A stretch of 64,000 nucleotides of DNA from Microbacterium sp. K24 (GTDB lineage Bacteria > Actinomycetota > Actinomycetes > Actinomycetales > Microbacteriaceae). The stretch covers positions 1 to 64,000 of the forward strand of contig NZ_SSDJ01000093.1 in assembly GCF_004794465.1 (NCBI RefSeq). The letters are read 5' to 3'. Shown piece by piece: positions 48,212-57,187 of this stretch. The stretch's first letter is position 1. Every line of letters begins with the position of its first letter. The translations under genes were made by a program, and so were the position numbers. The notes beneath the pieces were generated by a model, which worked only from the letters and a program-made list of their open reading frames with translations, searched no databases and was not told the origin of the DNA.

Positions 48212-48529
48212 TCAGCTCGCGCGGCGCTTGAGCTTGCGGCGCTCGCGCTCGGAGAGGCCGCCCCAGATTCCGAAGCGCTCGTCGTTGTTGAGCGCGTACT
48301 CGAGGCATTCGCCCCGGACATCGCACGTGGTGCAGATGCGCTTCGCGTCTCGGGTCGAGCCGCCCTTCTCCGGGAAGAAGGCCTCGGGATCGGTCTGCGA
48401 GCAGAGCGCATCGCTCTGCCATGCGAGGGCGTTGTCGTCATCGGCGTTCGGCTTCCGAACCCCGGGGACCCCGAGGTTGATCGGATCGACGAACCAGTTC
48501 TCCGGTACGTCGGAACGGTATCCGCTCAT
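48212..48529 (-). CDS. whiB2: WhiB2/WhmD-like iron-sulfur transcription factor
   Basis: A 105-residue WhiB protein. The [4Fe-4S] cysteines are in DALCSQTDPEAFFPEKGG and ICTTCDVRGEC. The FGIWGGLSERERRKLKRRAS C-terminus matches WhiB2/WhmD, a regulator of septation and division. The first about 40 residues are an extension relative to mycobacterial WhiB2. ATG 48529 has GGAGA about five bases upstream. An ATG 15 codons earlier (48574), five bases after TGTAAT, is possible and would be leaderless. The gene adjoins the DUF3499/manA region as in M. tuberculosis. Confidence 0.9.
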   Translation of the reverse strand: MSGYRSDVPENWFVDPINLGVPGVRKPNADDDNALAWQSDALCSQTDPEAFFPEKGGSTRDAKRICTTCDVRGECLEYALNNDERFGIWGGLSERERRKLKRRAS

Positions 48530-48655
48530 CTCGATCTCCAACCCTGTCTCCGCCCCCCGGCGGGCCGTGCTCATGACTAATTACACCCGTGTCATTCGCT
48601 CCGGTCAAGTCGCGGATCGTAAACCCTCAAGCCGCTGTTTAAAGTTCTTGGCGGC

Positions 48656-49795
48656 TCATCGGCGTGTCGCGCCCGGCGCGGCGACGAAGGCCTCGCCCGT
48701 GCCGGACAGCGTGATCGTCTCCTCGTCGGGCGTGACGAACGCCACGGCGCCCACGGCGACCGGCCGTGGCTCTCCGCCCGCAGCCGCGACGGAGACCTCG
48801 CCCGCGGTCGCCAGCACCATCGTCGGCCCGGAGACCGGCCGCGTGACGGCGACGCCGTCGAGCGCGATCCTCTCGAGGGAGAAGTCCGGCACCGGCACCG
48901 GATACGCCGTGATCGCGCCGTCACCCGACGGACGGAGCACCGGCACCTCGCCCGGGGTCGTGTCGAGGATCGACAGCAGTTCGGGCACATCGATGCGCTT
49001 CGGGGTCAGCCCGCCGCGGAGCACGTTGTCGCTCGCCGCCATGATCTCGACGCCGAGGCCCGCGAGGTAGGCGTGCAGCAGACCCGCCCGCAGGAACACG
49101 CCCTCGCCGCGACGCAGGACCACATGGTTCATCAGCAGCGCGACCACGACGCCGGGATCCCCCGGATAGTGCTTCGCGACGCCGGCGATCGCGCGGATCG
49201 CGGGAGCCCACTCCCCCGCGTCCGCCGTCGTCGCTGCGGCCTCGACCGCCGCGATGATGTCGTCGACCTCCGTCTGCGCGTCGCCGCCGAGCAGCCAGGC
49301 GATCACGTCGCGCAGGGCGTCGCCCTCGACGCCGAGCCGTTCGCGCAGCGCGGTCACGCCCGCGCTCTCGCCGAGCGCGGTGAGCAGATCGAGAGTGTCC
49401 GACACCGGACGCAGACCGCTGAGCGACTCGAACGTCTCGCTCAGGGCGACGATGAGCTCCGGCTTGTGGTTGTCGTCGCGATAGTTGCGCTGGGGGTCGT
49501 CGACCGAGAGGCCGCCCTCTCGCGTCCACCCGTCGCGCGCCTGTGCGACCGTCGGATGCACCTGGATCGAGAGCGGTCGGCCGGCCGCGAGAAGCTTCAG
49601 CAGGTAGGGCAGCGCGCCGCCGGTGACCTGGTCGAGGGTGCCGCCGCCGTCGACGTCCGCCGGATCACCGGGATGGTCTCCGAACCAGACCTCCGCCTCG
49701 GGAGCCCCGGTGGGCGTGCGGCCCTCCAGCTCGGCGAGCAGGGTGTCGGATCCCCAGGCGTAATCGCGGGGCGCATTGGTGAGGCTGAGCAGCAT
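48656..49795 (-). CDS. manA: Mannose-6-phosphate isomerase, class I
   Basis: A 379-residue zinc enzyme interconverting fructose-6-phosphate and mannose-6-phosphate, the entry to GDP-mannose and mannosylated glycans. The cupin motifs SIQVHPTVAQA and DNHKPELIVAL are visible, and the C-terminal cupin has LLHAYLAGLGVEIMAASDNVLRGGLT. The ATG follows TACGCT by seven bases (leaderless). It is divergent from the ligase-like genes; whiB2 lies upstream in the reading direction's far side, matching the Rv3255c-Rv3260c region. Confidence 0.95.
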   Translation of the reverse strand: MLLSLTNAPRDYAWGSDTLLAELEGRTPTGAPEAEVWFGDHPGDPADVDGGGTLDQVTGGALPYLLKLLAAGRPLSIQVHPTVAQARDGWTREGGLSVDDPQRNYRDDNHKPELIVALSETFESLSGLRPVSDTLDLLTALGESAGVTALRERLGVEGDALRDVIAWLLGGDAQTEVDDIIAAVEAAATTADAGEWAPAIRAIAGVAKHYPGDPGVVVALLMNHVVLRRGEGVFLRAGLLHAYLAGLGVEIMAASDNVLRGGLTPKRIDVPELLSILDTTPGEVPVLRPSGDGAITAYPVPVPDFSLERIALDGVAVTRPVSGPTMVLATAGEVSVAAAGGEPRPVAVGAVAFVTPDEETITLSGTGEAFVAAPGATRR

Positions 49796-49802
49796 GAATC
49801 CC

Positions 49803-49808
49803 AGCGTA
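49803..49808 (-). promoter_or_regulatory. -10 element for manA (leaderless)
   Basis: TACGCT on the minus strand, seven bases before ATG 49795; back to back with the ligase promoter. Confidence 0.45.
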
Positions 49809-49851
49809 GAGGCGCACGGCGACGCTCAGGGACGCCGGAAGCGCGGCGCGG

Positions 49852-49857
49852 TAGCCT
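49852..49857 (+). promoter_or_regulatory. -10 element for the first ligase-like gene (leaderless)
   Basis: TAGCCT, seven bases before ATG 49865. Confidence 0.45.
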
Positions 49858-49864
49858 GAACGCG

Positions 49865-51280
49865 ATGGCTCAGTACACCAAGCATCCCGTGGCGCCCCCG
49901 CCCACCGCGCCGGAGCGCGAGGCGACGGGGCACCTGATGCTGCGCGCCTACGTCATCCTCGTGCTGTTCGTCACGTTCGCGCACTCGGCGGTCTACAACC
50001 TGCTCGGCATCGTCGGCGCCGGAGCGCTGCTCGGCCTCTTCACGCTCGCGACCCTCGCCATCGGCATCCCGCAGCTCGCGCGCAACCGGCCGCAGGCGTT
50101 CCGCTGGCGACGCCTCCCCTGGGCGGCGCTCGGCTACACGACCCTCGCCCTGATCTCGGTCGCCTGGTCGCAATGGCGAGGACCGACGGTGCTCACCTGG
50201 GTGCTGCTCGCCGCGGTCACGGTGAACGGCCTCTTCATCGCCCACGTGCTCACCTGGCACGAGATCGTCCGCGCCCTGTCGTCGGCCTTCAAGTGGATCC
50301 TCGGGCTCTCGCTGGCGCTCGAACTCTGGGTCTCCCTCGTGATCCACGGGCCGCTGCTGCCCAACTTCGTGACGTTGCCGGACGGCGAGATCGATCCGCA
50401 GTGGTACTGGGTGCGCGACAACCTGTTCGACGGCGGGCGGATCCAGGGCATCGTCGGGAACGCCAACCTGCTGGCGATCATCTCGCTCTTCGCGATCATC
50501 ACCTTCGGAGTGCTCTTCGCCGCGCGTGCGCGCTGGCGCACCACGCTCGCCCTCTGGGCGCTGCTCGCGGCATACTTCCTCTTCCGCACCTCGTCGGCGA
50601 CCGCCCTCGTCTGCGCCGCGGCCGCCGCCGTCGTGCTCGTCGTCGCACTGCTCATGCGCCGGGCGTCGACGCCGGGGGCTCGCACCCGCATCTACGTGGT
50701 CGCGATCGGGACGACGGTGATCGGAGTCGTCGCGGTCTGGCTGCTCCGCGAGCCGCTGCTCGCGATCCTCGGCCGCAGCTCCGACCTCACCGGCCGCTCC
50801 GACCGGATCTGGAGCAAGGTGCTCGAGCGTGCCGGAGAGCATCCGCTCTTCGGCAACGGCTTCTCGAGCCCGTGGATCCCGACCGACCCCGCGTTCGACG
50901 GCTGGATCACCGACCACGGCATCACGGTCTTCCACGCGCACAACATGTGGCTCGACGTGCTTCTGCAGCTCGGCGTGCTGGGTGTCGTCCTGATGGCCCT
51001 CGCCTACATCAGCCTCCTCTGGCGCTCGTGGTTCTTCGCCGTCGATCGACCGCGCTGGGACCTCGAGGCCGCGCGTCCCTTCTCGCCGCTCACCCTCCTG
51101 CCGATCCTGTTCACGGTCGTGCTGCTCGTGCAGGGCCTGTCCGAGTCGACGCCGATCATGCTCTGGGGATGGATGCTCCTCGTCCTGCTGTCGTTCAAGC
51201 TCAAGTCGGTGCCCCTGGTGGGCGTGGGCGAGCGCGACCTCCTGTTCGAACGCGGCGCACGCCAGCGGCGGGTGCCGTGA
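49865..51280 (+). CDS. O-antigen ligase/polymerase-like membrane protein 1
   Basis: A 471-residue integral membrane protein with about 11-12 helices and the O-antigen-ligase (Wzy_C) domain in the centre. The large loop after about 290 includes GRSDRIWSKVLERAGEHPLFGNGF and HAHNMWLDVLLQLGVLG, which carry the conserved ligase region. Such proteins join or polymerise lipid-linked glycans at the outer membrane face. Start at ATG 49865 follows a TAGCCT hexamer. Its stop overlaps the next GTG by four bases; the pair is an operon. Confidence 0.88.
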   Translation: MAQYTKHPVAPPPTAPEREATGHLMLRAYVILVLFVTFAHSAVYNLLGIVGAGALLGLFTLATLAIGIPQLARNRPQAFRWRRLPWAALGYTTLALISVAWSQWRGPTVLTWVLLAAVTVNGLFIAHVLTWHEIVRALSSAFKWILGLSLALELWVSLVIHGPLLPNFVTLPDGEIDPQWYWVRDNLFDGGRIQGIVGNANLLAIISLFAIITFGVLFAARARWRTTLALWALLAAYFLFRTSSATALVCAAAAAVVLVVALLMRRASTPGARTRIYVVAIGTTVIGVVAVWLLREPLLAILGRSSDLTGRSDRIWSKVLERAGEHPLFGNGFSSPWIPTDPAFDGWITDHGITVFHAHNMWLDVLLQLGVLGVVLMALAYISLLWRSWFFAVDRPRWDLEAARPFSPLTLLPILFTVVLLVQGLSESTPIMLWGWMLLVLLSFKLKSVPLVGVGERDLLFERGARQRRVP

Positions 51281-52575
51281 CCCCGGTCCGCCCGATGGTG
51301 CGCCTCCTCGGGTCCGTCGAGATGGCCAGGGCGTTCACCCTCGCCGCGCTCACGGCCGTGTTCGGGTCCTTCGCGATCCAGCAGATGACGTCGGCCGTCA
51401 CCCTCGCCGCCATCATCACCGTGCTGTGCGTGCTCGGCGGGGCGATCCTCTGGGTGCGCCGGGAAGAGCTGTCCCCGTTGCGCATCGCACCGACGTCGCT
51501 GTTCGCCTTCCTCTGCTGGGCGCTGGTGAGTCTCGTGTGGACCACGGACCGCTCCGACACGGTCTTCGGCTGGCTCTCGCTGTTCGGCTACGCGTTCCTG
51601 GCGCTCACCGTCGGCCATATCCGCGACACCCTGCAGACCGTGCGCGCGATCGGCGACACGCTGCGCGGGCTGCTCGCCGTCTCACTCGGCGTGGAGATCC
51701 TGTCGGGCATCCTGCTCGACGTGCCGTTCGCCTTCCTCGGCATCCAGGGCAATCTCGCGGCCGGCGGTCCCGTCCAAGGGTTGTTCGGCAGCCGCAACAT
51801 GCTCGGTTTCATCGCCGTCATCGCGCTGATCACGTTCGTGATCGAGTGGCGCACGCAGTCGGTGAATCCTCCGCTCGCCGTCGCGTCGGTCGCCCTGGCC
51901 GGCTCGCTCGCCTTCCTGTCGTCCTCGCCGACCGTGCTCGTGCTCGCGGTCGCGGTCGGCATCGTGACCGTCGCGCTCACGATCGTGCGCCACGCCTCCC
52001 CGCAGCGACGGAGTCTGGTGCAGTGGGCGCTCGGCATCCTCGTCGCGCTCGCGCTCACCGTGGCGTTCGCGCTGCGTCACCAGATCATCGCCCTGCTCGA
52101 CGCGGGCTCCGACTTCTCGATTCGTGCGACGCTCTGGAACACGATCCTCGACTTCGTCGCCGTCAAGCCGATCCAGGGCTGGGGCTGGTTCGGGGACTGG
52201 GCGCGCGGCGAGTACCCGTTCACCTACATCAACTTCCAGCTCGACGACCGTCACCAGAGCGCGCTGAACGCCTTCTTCGACGTGCTGCTCCAGCTCGGCG
52301 CCGCCGGTCTCGTGCTGTTCCTGCTCCTCGGCGGCGTGGCCCTGATCCGCTCCTGGCTGGTGGCGAGCGCCCGCCGATCGGTCGTCTACGCGTGGACGCC
52401 GATCACACTGGTCACCCTCGCGGTCGACTCGATGTTCGAGAGCTTCACCCTCGTCGGCGCCGGCTGGTTCATGCTCGTGCTCTGCGCGTTGCGGGCCGGC
52501 CAGTCCCGCTCCTGGCGCGAGAACATCGACGCCGCGCACACGGGCGCGATCCCGACGCTGCGTCCGCAGCTCTGA
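51277..52575 (+). CDS. O-antigen ligase/polymerase-like membrane protein 2
   Basis: A 432-residue paralogue-like protein with about 10-11 helices and the same central features, SIRATLWNTILDFVAVKPIQGWGWFGDW and HQSALNAFFDVLLQLGAAG. It is only distantly similar to the first protein by eye. The GTG (51277) overlaps the upstream stop. Two ligase-like proteins in one operon suggest separate ligation or polymerisation steps in one surface glycan pathway. It is convergent with galE, 16 bp apart. Confidence 0.87.
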   Translation: MTPVRPMVRLLGSVEMARAFTLAALTAVFGSFAIQQMTSAVTLAAIITVLCVLGGAILWVRREELSPLRIAPTSLFAFLCWALVSLVWTTDRSDTVFGWLSLFGYAFLALTVGHIRDTLQTVRAIGDTLRGLLAVSLGVEILSGILLDVPFAFLGIQGNLAAGGPVQGLFGSRNMLGFIAVIALITFVIEWRTQSVNPPLAVASVALAGSLAFLSSSPTVLVLAVAVGIVTVALTIVRHASPQRRSLVQWALGILVALALTVAFALRHQIIALLDAGSDFSIRATLWNTILDFVAVKPIQGWGWFGDWARGEYPFTYINFQLDDRHQSALNAFFDVLLQLGAAGLVLFLLLGGVALIRSWLVASARRSVVYAWTPITLVTLAVDSMFESFTLVGAGWFMLVLCALRAGQSRSWRENIDAAHTGAIPTLRPQL

Positions 52576-52591
52576 GCCGGCAGGGCCGAGG

Positions 52592-53581
52592 TCAGCGCAG
52601 GGCGCTCAGCTTCTCGCCCCAGGCGATGGCGTCGCGCACACCGTCGTCGACCGAGCGCTCCGCGCGCCAGTCCAGCACGTCGGCGGCGTGATCCACGATC
52701 GCGAAGGCTCCGGCCTGATCGCCGGGCCGGCGACCGGCCTCGATAACGGGCAGCGGCTCTCCGGTCACCCGCTCGAAAGCGGCGACCAGCTCGCGGACGG
52801 TCACGCCGTCGCCGGTGCCCAGGTTGATCACCTGGTAGGGCTGCTCCTCGGTGGCCACTTCGTCGAACTTCAAGACGGCTGCGACGTGCGCGAGCGCGAG
52901 ATCCCAGACGTGGATGTAGTCCCGAAGACCCGAGCCGTCGCGGGTCGCCCAGTCCGTGCCCGTGATCGTGAAGGGCTCGCCTGCAGCGCGCGCCTGCATG
53001 ATCTTGCCGAGGGCGTGCGAGGGCGCGGGGTTCTGCTGGCCGGTACGCAGCTGCGGATCGGCGCCGATCGGGTTGAAGTAGCGGAGCGCGATCGCGCGGA
53101 AGTCGCCCGCGAGCGCGGCGTCGTGCAGGATCTGCTCGACCATCGCCTTGGTCGTCGCGTACGGGCTCGACGGCGCCAGGACGCCGTTCTCGTCGACCCC
53201 CTCGCCGCTCTCCCCCTCGTACACCGACGCGGATGAGCTGAACACGATGCGGGCGATCCCGGCGTCGCGGAGGCGCTGCAGCAGGAGCACGGTCTTGCCG
53301 ACGTTGGTGTCGTAGTAGCCGAGCGGGTCGGCGACCGACTCCGGCACGACCGCGCGAGCGGCGCAGTGCACGACGGCATCGATGTCGGGATGATCCGCCA
53401 GCAGGCGATCCAGCAGCGCCGCGTCGGCGATGTCGCCCTCGTAGAGGTTGCGACCCTCGCCGAAAGCACGCAGGCCCGTGGAGAGGTCATCGAGGATCAC
53501 GACCTCGATGCCGGCCTCGATGCATGCCGTCGCGACAGTGGACCCGATGTAGCCGGCGCCGCCGGTGATCAATACCTTCAT
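52592..53581 (-). CDS. galE: UDP-glucose 4-epimerase
   Basis: A 329-residue extended SDR epimerase interconverting UDP-glucose and UDP-galactose. The Rossmann motif GGAGYIGS is at residues 7-14; SSSASVYEG and YATTKAMVEQ carry the Ser and Tyr/Lys of the active site. NPIGADP-type and SGLRDYIHVWDLA segments are typical of GalE. The start at 53581 (leaderless, TAGACT seven bases upstream) begins MKVLITGGAG; longer in-frame extensions are rejected. It would supply UDP-galactopyranose to Glf. It is divergent from the GlfT2-like gene. Confidence 0.94.
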   Translation of the reverse strand: MKVLITGGAGYIGSTVATACIEAGIEVVILDDLSTGLRAFGEGRNLYEGDIADAALLDRLLADHPDIDAVVHCAARAVVPESVADPLGYYDTNVGKTVLLLQRLRDAGIARIVFSSSASVYEGESGEGVDENGVLAPSSPYATTKAMVEQILHDAALAGDFRAIALRYFNPIGADPQLRTGQQNPAPSHALGKIMQARAAGEPFTITGTDWATRDGSGLRDYIHVWDLALAHVAAVLKFDEVATEEQPYQVINLGTGDGVTVRELVAAFERVTGEPLPVIEAGRRPGDQAGAFAIVDHAADVLDWRAERSVDDGVRDAIAWGEKLSALR

Positions 53582-53588
53582 CGCGCCC

Positions 53589-53594
53589 AGTCTA
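53589..53594 (-). promoter_or_regulatory. -10 element for galE (leaderless)
   Basis: TAGACT on the minus strand, seven bases before ATG 53581. Confidence 0.45.
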
Positions 53595-53653
53595 GCCAGC
53601 CGGGTGCGCGCTTCCTGGAGGGCGCTCTCCGCAGATTCGAAGGCGGCGGACGG

Positions 53654-53659
53654 TAGGCT
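53654..53659 (+). promoter_or_regulatory. Possible -10 element for the GlfT2-like operon
   Basis: TAGGCT, about 70 bases before the GTG at 53731. It would give a leader of about 65 nt with GGAG before the start. Confidence 0.35.
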
Positions 53660-53730
53660 ACTCACTGCTCGTCGAGTCGCGCGCTGTCCTGCGACAGCGG
53701 TCTGCGGCACCAACATCGGAGAACTTCCCT

Positions 53731-55641
53731 GTGGCCCACGTCCTTCAGAACGTCGTCTTCCCACTTGATCGCGACCCCGATCTCCTTCCCCTCTACGCCG
53801 ACCCCGAGACGTGGTCGGTCATCGAGAACGAACCCGTCCGCGTGTCGAACCGGGCGCACCTGGGCAACATCCTCGGTCGTCATCGTGCGCGCATCGTCGC
53901 CGGGCGACGCGTGTCGCTCGGCACGTACTTCAACGCCTTCCCTGCCTCCTACTGGCAGCACTGGACCAGCGTCCGAGACGTCCGGCTCACCGTCCGCACG
54001 ACCGGACCCGCGACGATCCTCGTCTACCGCTCCAACGGCTCCGGCATCCGCCAGCGCGTCGCGACCCGTGAGGTGACGGGCGACGCGACGACGACGTTCG
54101 ACCTCGAGCTCACCCAGTACAGCGACGGCGGCTGGATCTGGTTCGACATCGTCGCCGACGAGAAGCCGGCCGTGCTCGAGGGTGCGGAGTGGACGACCGA
54201 GCAGGAGCCGGCCCGGGAGGGCAAGGCGTCGCTCGGCATCACCACCTACAACAAGCCGGACTACTGCGTCGAGACGCTGCGCGCCCTCGCGGCCTCGCCG
54301 GACGCGCTCGAGTTCGTCGACCGCATCTTCCTCGTCGACCAGGGCTCGCAGCTCGTCTCCGAGCAGGAGGGCTTCGACGAGGTCTCCGAGAGCCTCGGAG
54401 AGACGCTGCAGCTCATCCGTCAGGAGAACCTCGGCGGCTCCGGCGGATTCGCCCGCGCGATGCACGAGACCCTGCAGCGTCCGGAGAGCGATTTCGTGCA
54501 GCTGCTCGACGACGACGTGCGGCTCGAGCCGGAGTCCCTACGTCGCTCGATCGTGTTCGGGCAGTACGCGACCACGCCGGTGCTCGTCGGCGGCCATATG
54601 TTCGACCTGCTCGACCGGCCCAAGCTCCACGGCTGGGCCGAGGTGGTCGACGAGGGCCCGTTCATGTGGCGCAACCTGTACCAGGAGAAGATGCCGCACG
54701 ACTTCGGCGTGTCGAACCTGCGCCAGTCGACCCTTCTCCACATCCGGATGGACGCCGATTACAACGGCTGGTGGATGTGCCTGATCCCGCTCGACGTGAT
54801 CCGCGAGGTGGGTCTCGCCCTCCCGGCCTTCATCAAGTGGGACGATGCGGAGTTCTGCCTGCGCGCCGGCGAGGCCGGGTTCCCGACGGTGTCGATGCCC
54901 GGTGTCGCGCTGTGGCACGTCTCATGGGTCAACAAGGACGACACGATCGACTGGCAGGCCTACTTCCACGCGCGCAACCGGATCGTCGCGGGACTCCTCC
55001 ACTCGAACGCACCGCGCGGCGGACGCCTCCTGAAGCACAGCAGGCGCGTCGACCTCAAGCATCTGATGATGATGCAGTACTACCCTGTGGCGCTCCGCGC
55101 CCGCGCACTGCGCGATGTGCTGTCCGGCCCCGACCATATGAAACGCAACCTCGCGACGGCGATGCCCGCCGCTCGCGCGCTCGCGCCCGAGTACCCCGAG
55201 ACGGTCGTGCACCGCGACCCGTCGACCGTGCTGCATTCCCGCCGCGGACGCCGCGTGTTCCAGCAGCTCTCGAAGAACGATCTGGACAACCCGACGGGCA
55301 TCAGGCTGCGCGTGTTCACGCTGCGCACCCTCGTCTCGCACTGGCTCCACCGTCCGCATCCCTCCAACGTCGCGCAGCCCGAGGTCGAGTTCGGCAAGGA
55401 GGATGCGCTGTGGTGGCGCGTTCCCTCGTTCGACAGCGCGCTCGTGAGCACGGCGGACGGGTCCGGCAAGAACATCTACACGCGCGACCGCCGCCAGTAC
55501 CGTCGGATGCTCCGCGAGAGCATCCGACTGCACTCCGAGCTGCGCCGCCGGTGGCCGCAGCTGCAGAAGCAGTACCGCGATGCGCTCCCGGAGCTCGTCT
55601 CACCCCAGTCCTGGCAGCAGATCTTCGAGGAGAAGGCATGA
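53731..55641 (+). CDS. glfT2: GlfT2-like galactofuranosyltransferase
   Basis: A 636-residue GT2 enzyme of almost the same length as M. tuberculosis GlfT2 (637), which polymerises alternating beta-(1,5)/(1,6) galactofuranose. An N-terminal beta domain (about 1-155) precedes the GT-A fold with LLDDDVRLEP (D260-D262), KWDDAEF (D371-D372) and LWHVSW (His396). Their positions match the catalytic Asp372 and metal ligands reported for the mycobacterial enzyme. A C-terminal helical domain (about 425-636) follows. It starts at GTG with GGAG about nine bases upstream and overlaps the next gene by ATGA. Confidence 0.88.
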   Translation: MAHVLQNVVFPLDRDPDLLPLYADPETWSVIENEPVRVSNRAHLGNILGRHRARIVAGRRVSLGTYFNAFPASYWQHWTSVRDVRLTVRTTGPATILVYRSNGSGIRQRVATREVTGDATTTFDLELTQYSDGGWIWFDIVADEKPAVLEGAEWTTEQEPAREGKASLGITTYNKPDYCVETLRALAASPDALEFVDRIFLVDQGSQLVSEQEGFDEVSESLGETLQLIRQENLGGSGGFARAMHETLQRPESDFVQLLDDDVRLEPESLRRSIVFGQYATTPVLVGGHMFDLLDRPKLHGWAEVVDEGPFMWRNLYQEKMPHDFGVSNLRQSTLLHIRMDADYNGWWMCLIPLDVIREVGLALPAFIKWDDAEFCLRAGEAGFPTVSMPGVALWHVSWVNKDDTIDWQAYFHARNRIVAGLLHSNAPRGGRLLKHSRRVDLKHLMMMQYYPVALRARALRDVLSGPDHMKRNLATAMPAARALAPEYPETVVHRDPSTVLHSRRGRRVFQQLSKNDLDNPTGIRLRVFTLRTLVSHWLHRPHPSNVAQPEVEFGKEDALWWRVPSFDSALVSTADGSGKNIYTRDRRQYRRMLRESIRLHSELRRRWPQLQKQYRDALPELVSPQSWQQIFEEKA

Positions 55642-56600
55642 CCGCGGCGCCCGCTGCATTCGACCCCACGGCCGCGACGATCGTCATCGTCACCTTCAAC
55701 CGCTCGCACCTGCTCGCAGGACTGCTGACCAGCATCACGGCGATGGACCCGAAGCCCGGTCACGTCGTGATCATCGACAACGCCTCGGCCGACGACACCA
55801 CCGACGTCGTCGAATCGTTCCGCGAGGGCATCGGCACCGAGATCGTCTATCGCCGCCTCGAGACCAACACGGGCGGATCCGGCGGTTTCAGCGAGGGCAT
55901 GCGCACCGCGTACGAGCTCGGATCCGAATGGATCTGGATGATGGACGACGACGTCGAGGTCCTCACCGACGGCCTCGCGAAGATGGGCAAATGGGCGCCC
56001 CGCTTCAAGAGCATCCAGGGCCGCCGCTTCGACTACGACGGCAGCGAGTTCTACTGGCAGTACCGCATCGCCGAGCGCATGGGCATCCCGATCCCGTTCG
56101 CGCCGTCCGGATTCGACGGATCCGGATTCAAGGAGATGAACAGCGGATGCTTCGAGGGCATGTTCATCCACCGTTCGATCGTGACGCAGATCGGCCTCCC
56201 GGATCCGCGGTTCTTCATCTACTGGGACGACCAGATGTACGGCTGGCTCGCCTCGCGGCGGACGACGGCCGTCATCGTGGACGAGTTCGTGCTGCGACGC
56301 ACCCGCGAGATCAAGCAGTGGGACATGGGCATCCGCCACATGAACGCGTCGAGCAACGCATACCGGTACTACATCATGCGCAACCGCGGTTTCATCAAGC
56401 AGTACTACCGCGTGCACGGCGTGTACAACCCGGTCCTGTTCGGGCTGGGCACCGCGGCGACCTTCGCGAAGGAACTGATCCGGCTCGTGTTCGTCGAGCG
56501 GACGGTGCGCGGCACGAGCAACCTCTTCCGCGGCATCCGTGACGGCGGGAAGGCCGGCCGCGACCGCACCTGGCAGCCGATGAAGCCCCTGGAGGCATGA
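55638..56600 (+). CDS. GT2 glycosyltransferase, possibly GlfT1-like
   Basis: A 320-residue GT2 enzyme. VIVTFNRSHLLAGLL opens the fold, WIWMMDDDVEVL carries the DDD, and YWDDQMYGWLA is the acceptor-side acidic motif. Similar size to mycobacterial GlfT1 (304), which starts the galactan before GlfT2 extends it. That assignment is inferred from size and neighbours; a rhamnosyl or other hexosyl transferase is possible. GAGGAG precedes the ATG. Overlaps with both neighbours by four bases make a three-gene operon. Confidence 0.85.
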   Translation: MTAAPAAFDPTAATIVIVTFNRSHLLAGLLTSITAMDPKPGHVVIIDNASADDTTDVVESFREGIGTEIVYRRLETNTGGSGGFSEGMRTAYELGSEWIWMMDDDVEVLTDGLAKMGKWAPRFKSIQGRRFDYDGSEFYWQYRIAERMGIPIPFAPSGFDGSGFKEMNSGCFEGMFIHRSIVTQIGLPDPRFFIYWDDQMYGWLASRRTTAVIVDEFVLRRTREIKQWDMGIRHMNASSNAYRYYIMRNRGFIKQYYRVHGVYNPVLFGLGTAATFAKELIRLVFVERTVRGTSNLFRGIRDGGKAGRDRTWQPMKPLEA

Positions 56601-57187
56601 CGATGGATGAGCAGCAGCCGGAACTCCGATGGGCACCGCTGGAACCCGCGCCGAAGCGGACCGGACGCATCTGGCTGATCGTCGGCCTCTCCGTCGCGGC
56701 CCTCGCCATCGTGGGCGTGCTGCTCTTCCTCTTCCTGCCGCGGGGCGATGCCTCTCCCGAGGAGACCCCCTCGCCTTCACCCTCGGCGTCGCCGAGCGCG
56801 ACACCGACACCGACACCCACGGCGACGCCGGAGCCGACGCAGACGCCGATCACCACGCCCCCGCCGGCGACCGACCCGACCATCGAGGCTTTCCGCGGCA
56901 AAGTCGGTCCTTCGCTCGATGATGCGACCCGCCTTCTCGGCCTCGTCGGCGACATGAGCGGAGAGGATGCGGCCGCAGTCGTCGACAGCCTGCAGCAGGA
57001 CGCGCAGCGTCTGTCCGACTCGCCGGCGCCGTCGTCGATCGCGCAGGCGTGGAGCGATGGGCTCTCGACCTACTCGCAGCGGCTGACCGAGCTCGATTCC
57101 GCTGTGTCGTCGGGTGGTTCGACCGCCAGTGCGGCGGGAGCCGCCCGGACGGCTGCCGAGAACCTGCGGAGCCTCATCGGGCTCTGA
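56597..57187 (+). CDS. Single-pass membrane protein with Ser/Pro/Thr linker, unknown function
   Basis: A 196-residue protein. A cytosolic start (1-22) precedes one transmembrane helix (about 24-48, IWLIVGLSVAALAIVGVLLFLFL). A low-complexity Ser/Pro/Thr linker (about 54-90) and a helical outer domain (about 93-196) follow. The linker looks like a cell-wall-spanning stalk. No known domain is recognised. Its ATG overlaps the GT2 stop by four bases, so it belongs to the GlfT2-like operon and may serve export or attachment of the same glycan. Confidence 0.75.
   Translation: MTMDEQQPELRWAPLEPAPKRTGRIWLIVGLSVAALAIVGVLLFLFLPRGDASPEETPSPSPSASPSATPTPTPTATPEPTQTPITTPPPATDPTIEAFRGKVGPSLDDATRLLGLVGDMSGEDAAAVVDSLQQDAQRLSDSPAPSSIAQAWSDGLSTYSQRLTELDSAVSSGGSTASAAGAARTAAENLRSLIGL

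Noticed and set aside
49073..49864. N-terminal extension of the first ligase-like frame
   Set aside because: Antisense to manA. The TAGCCT hexamer and the family start both indicate ATG 49865.
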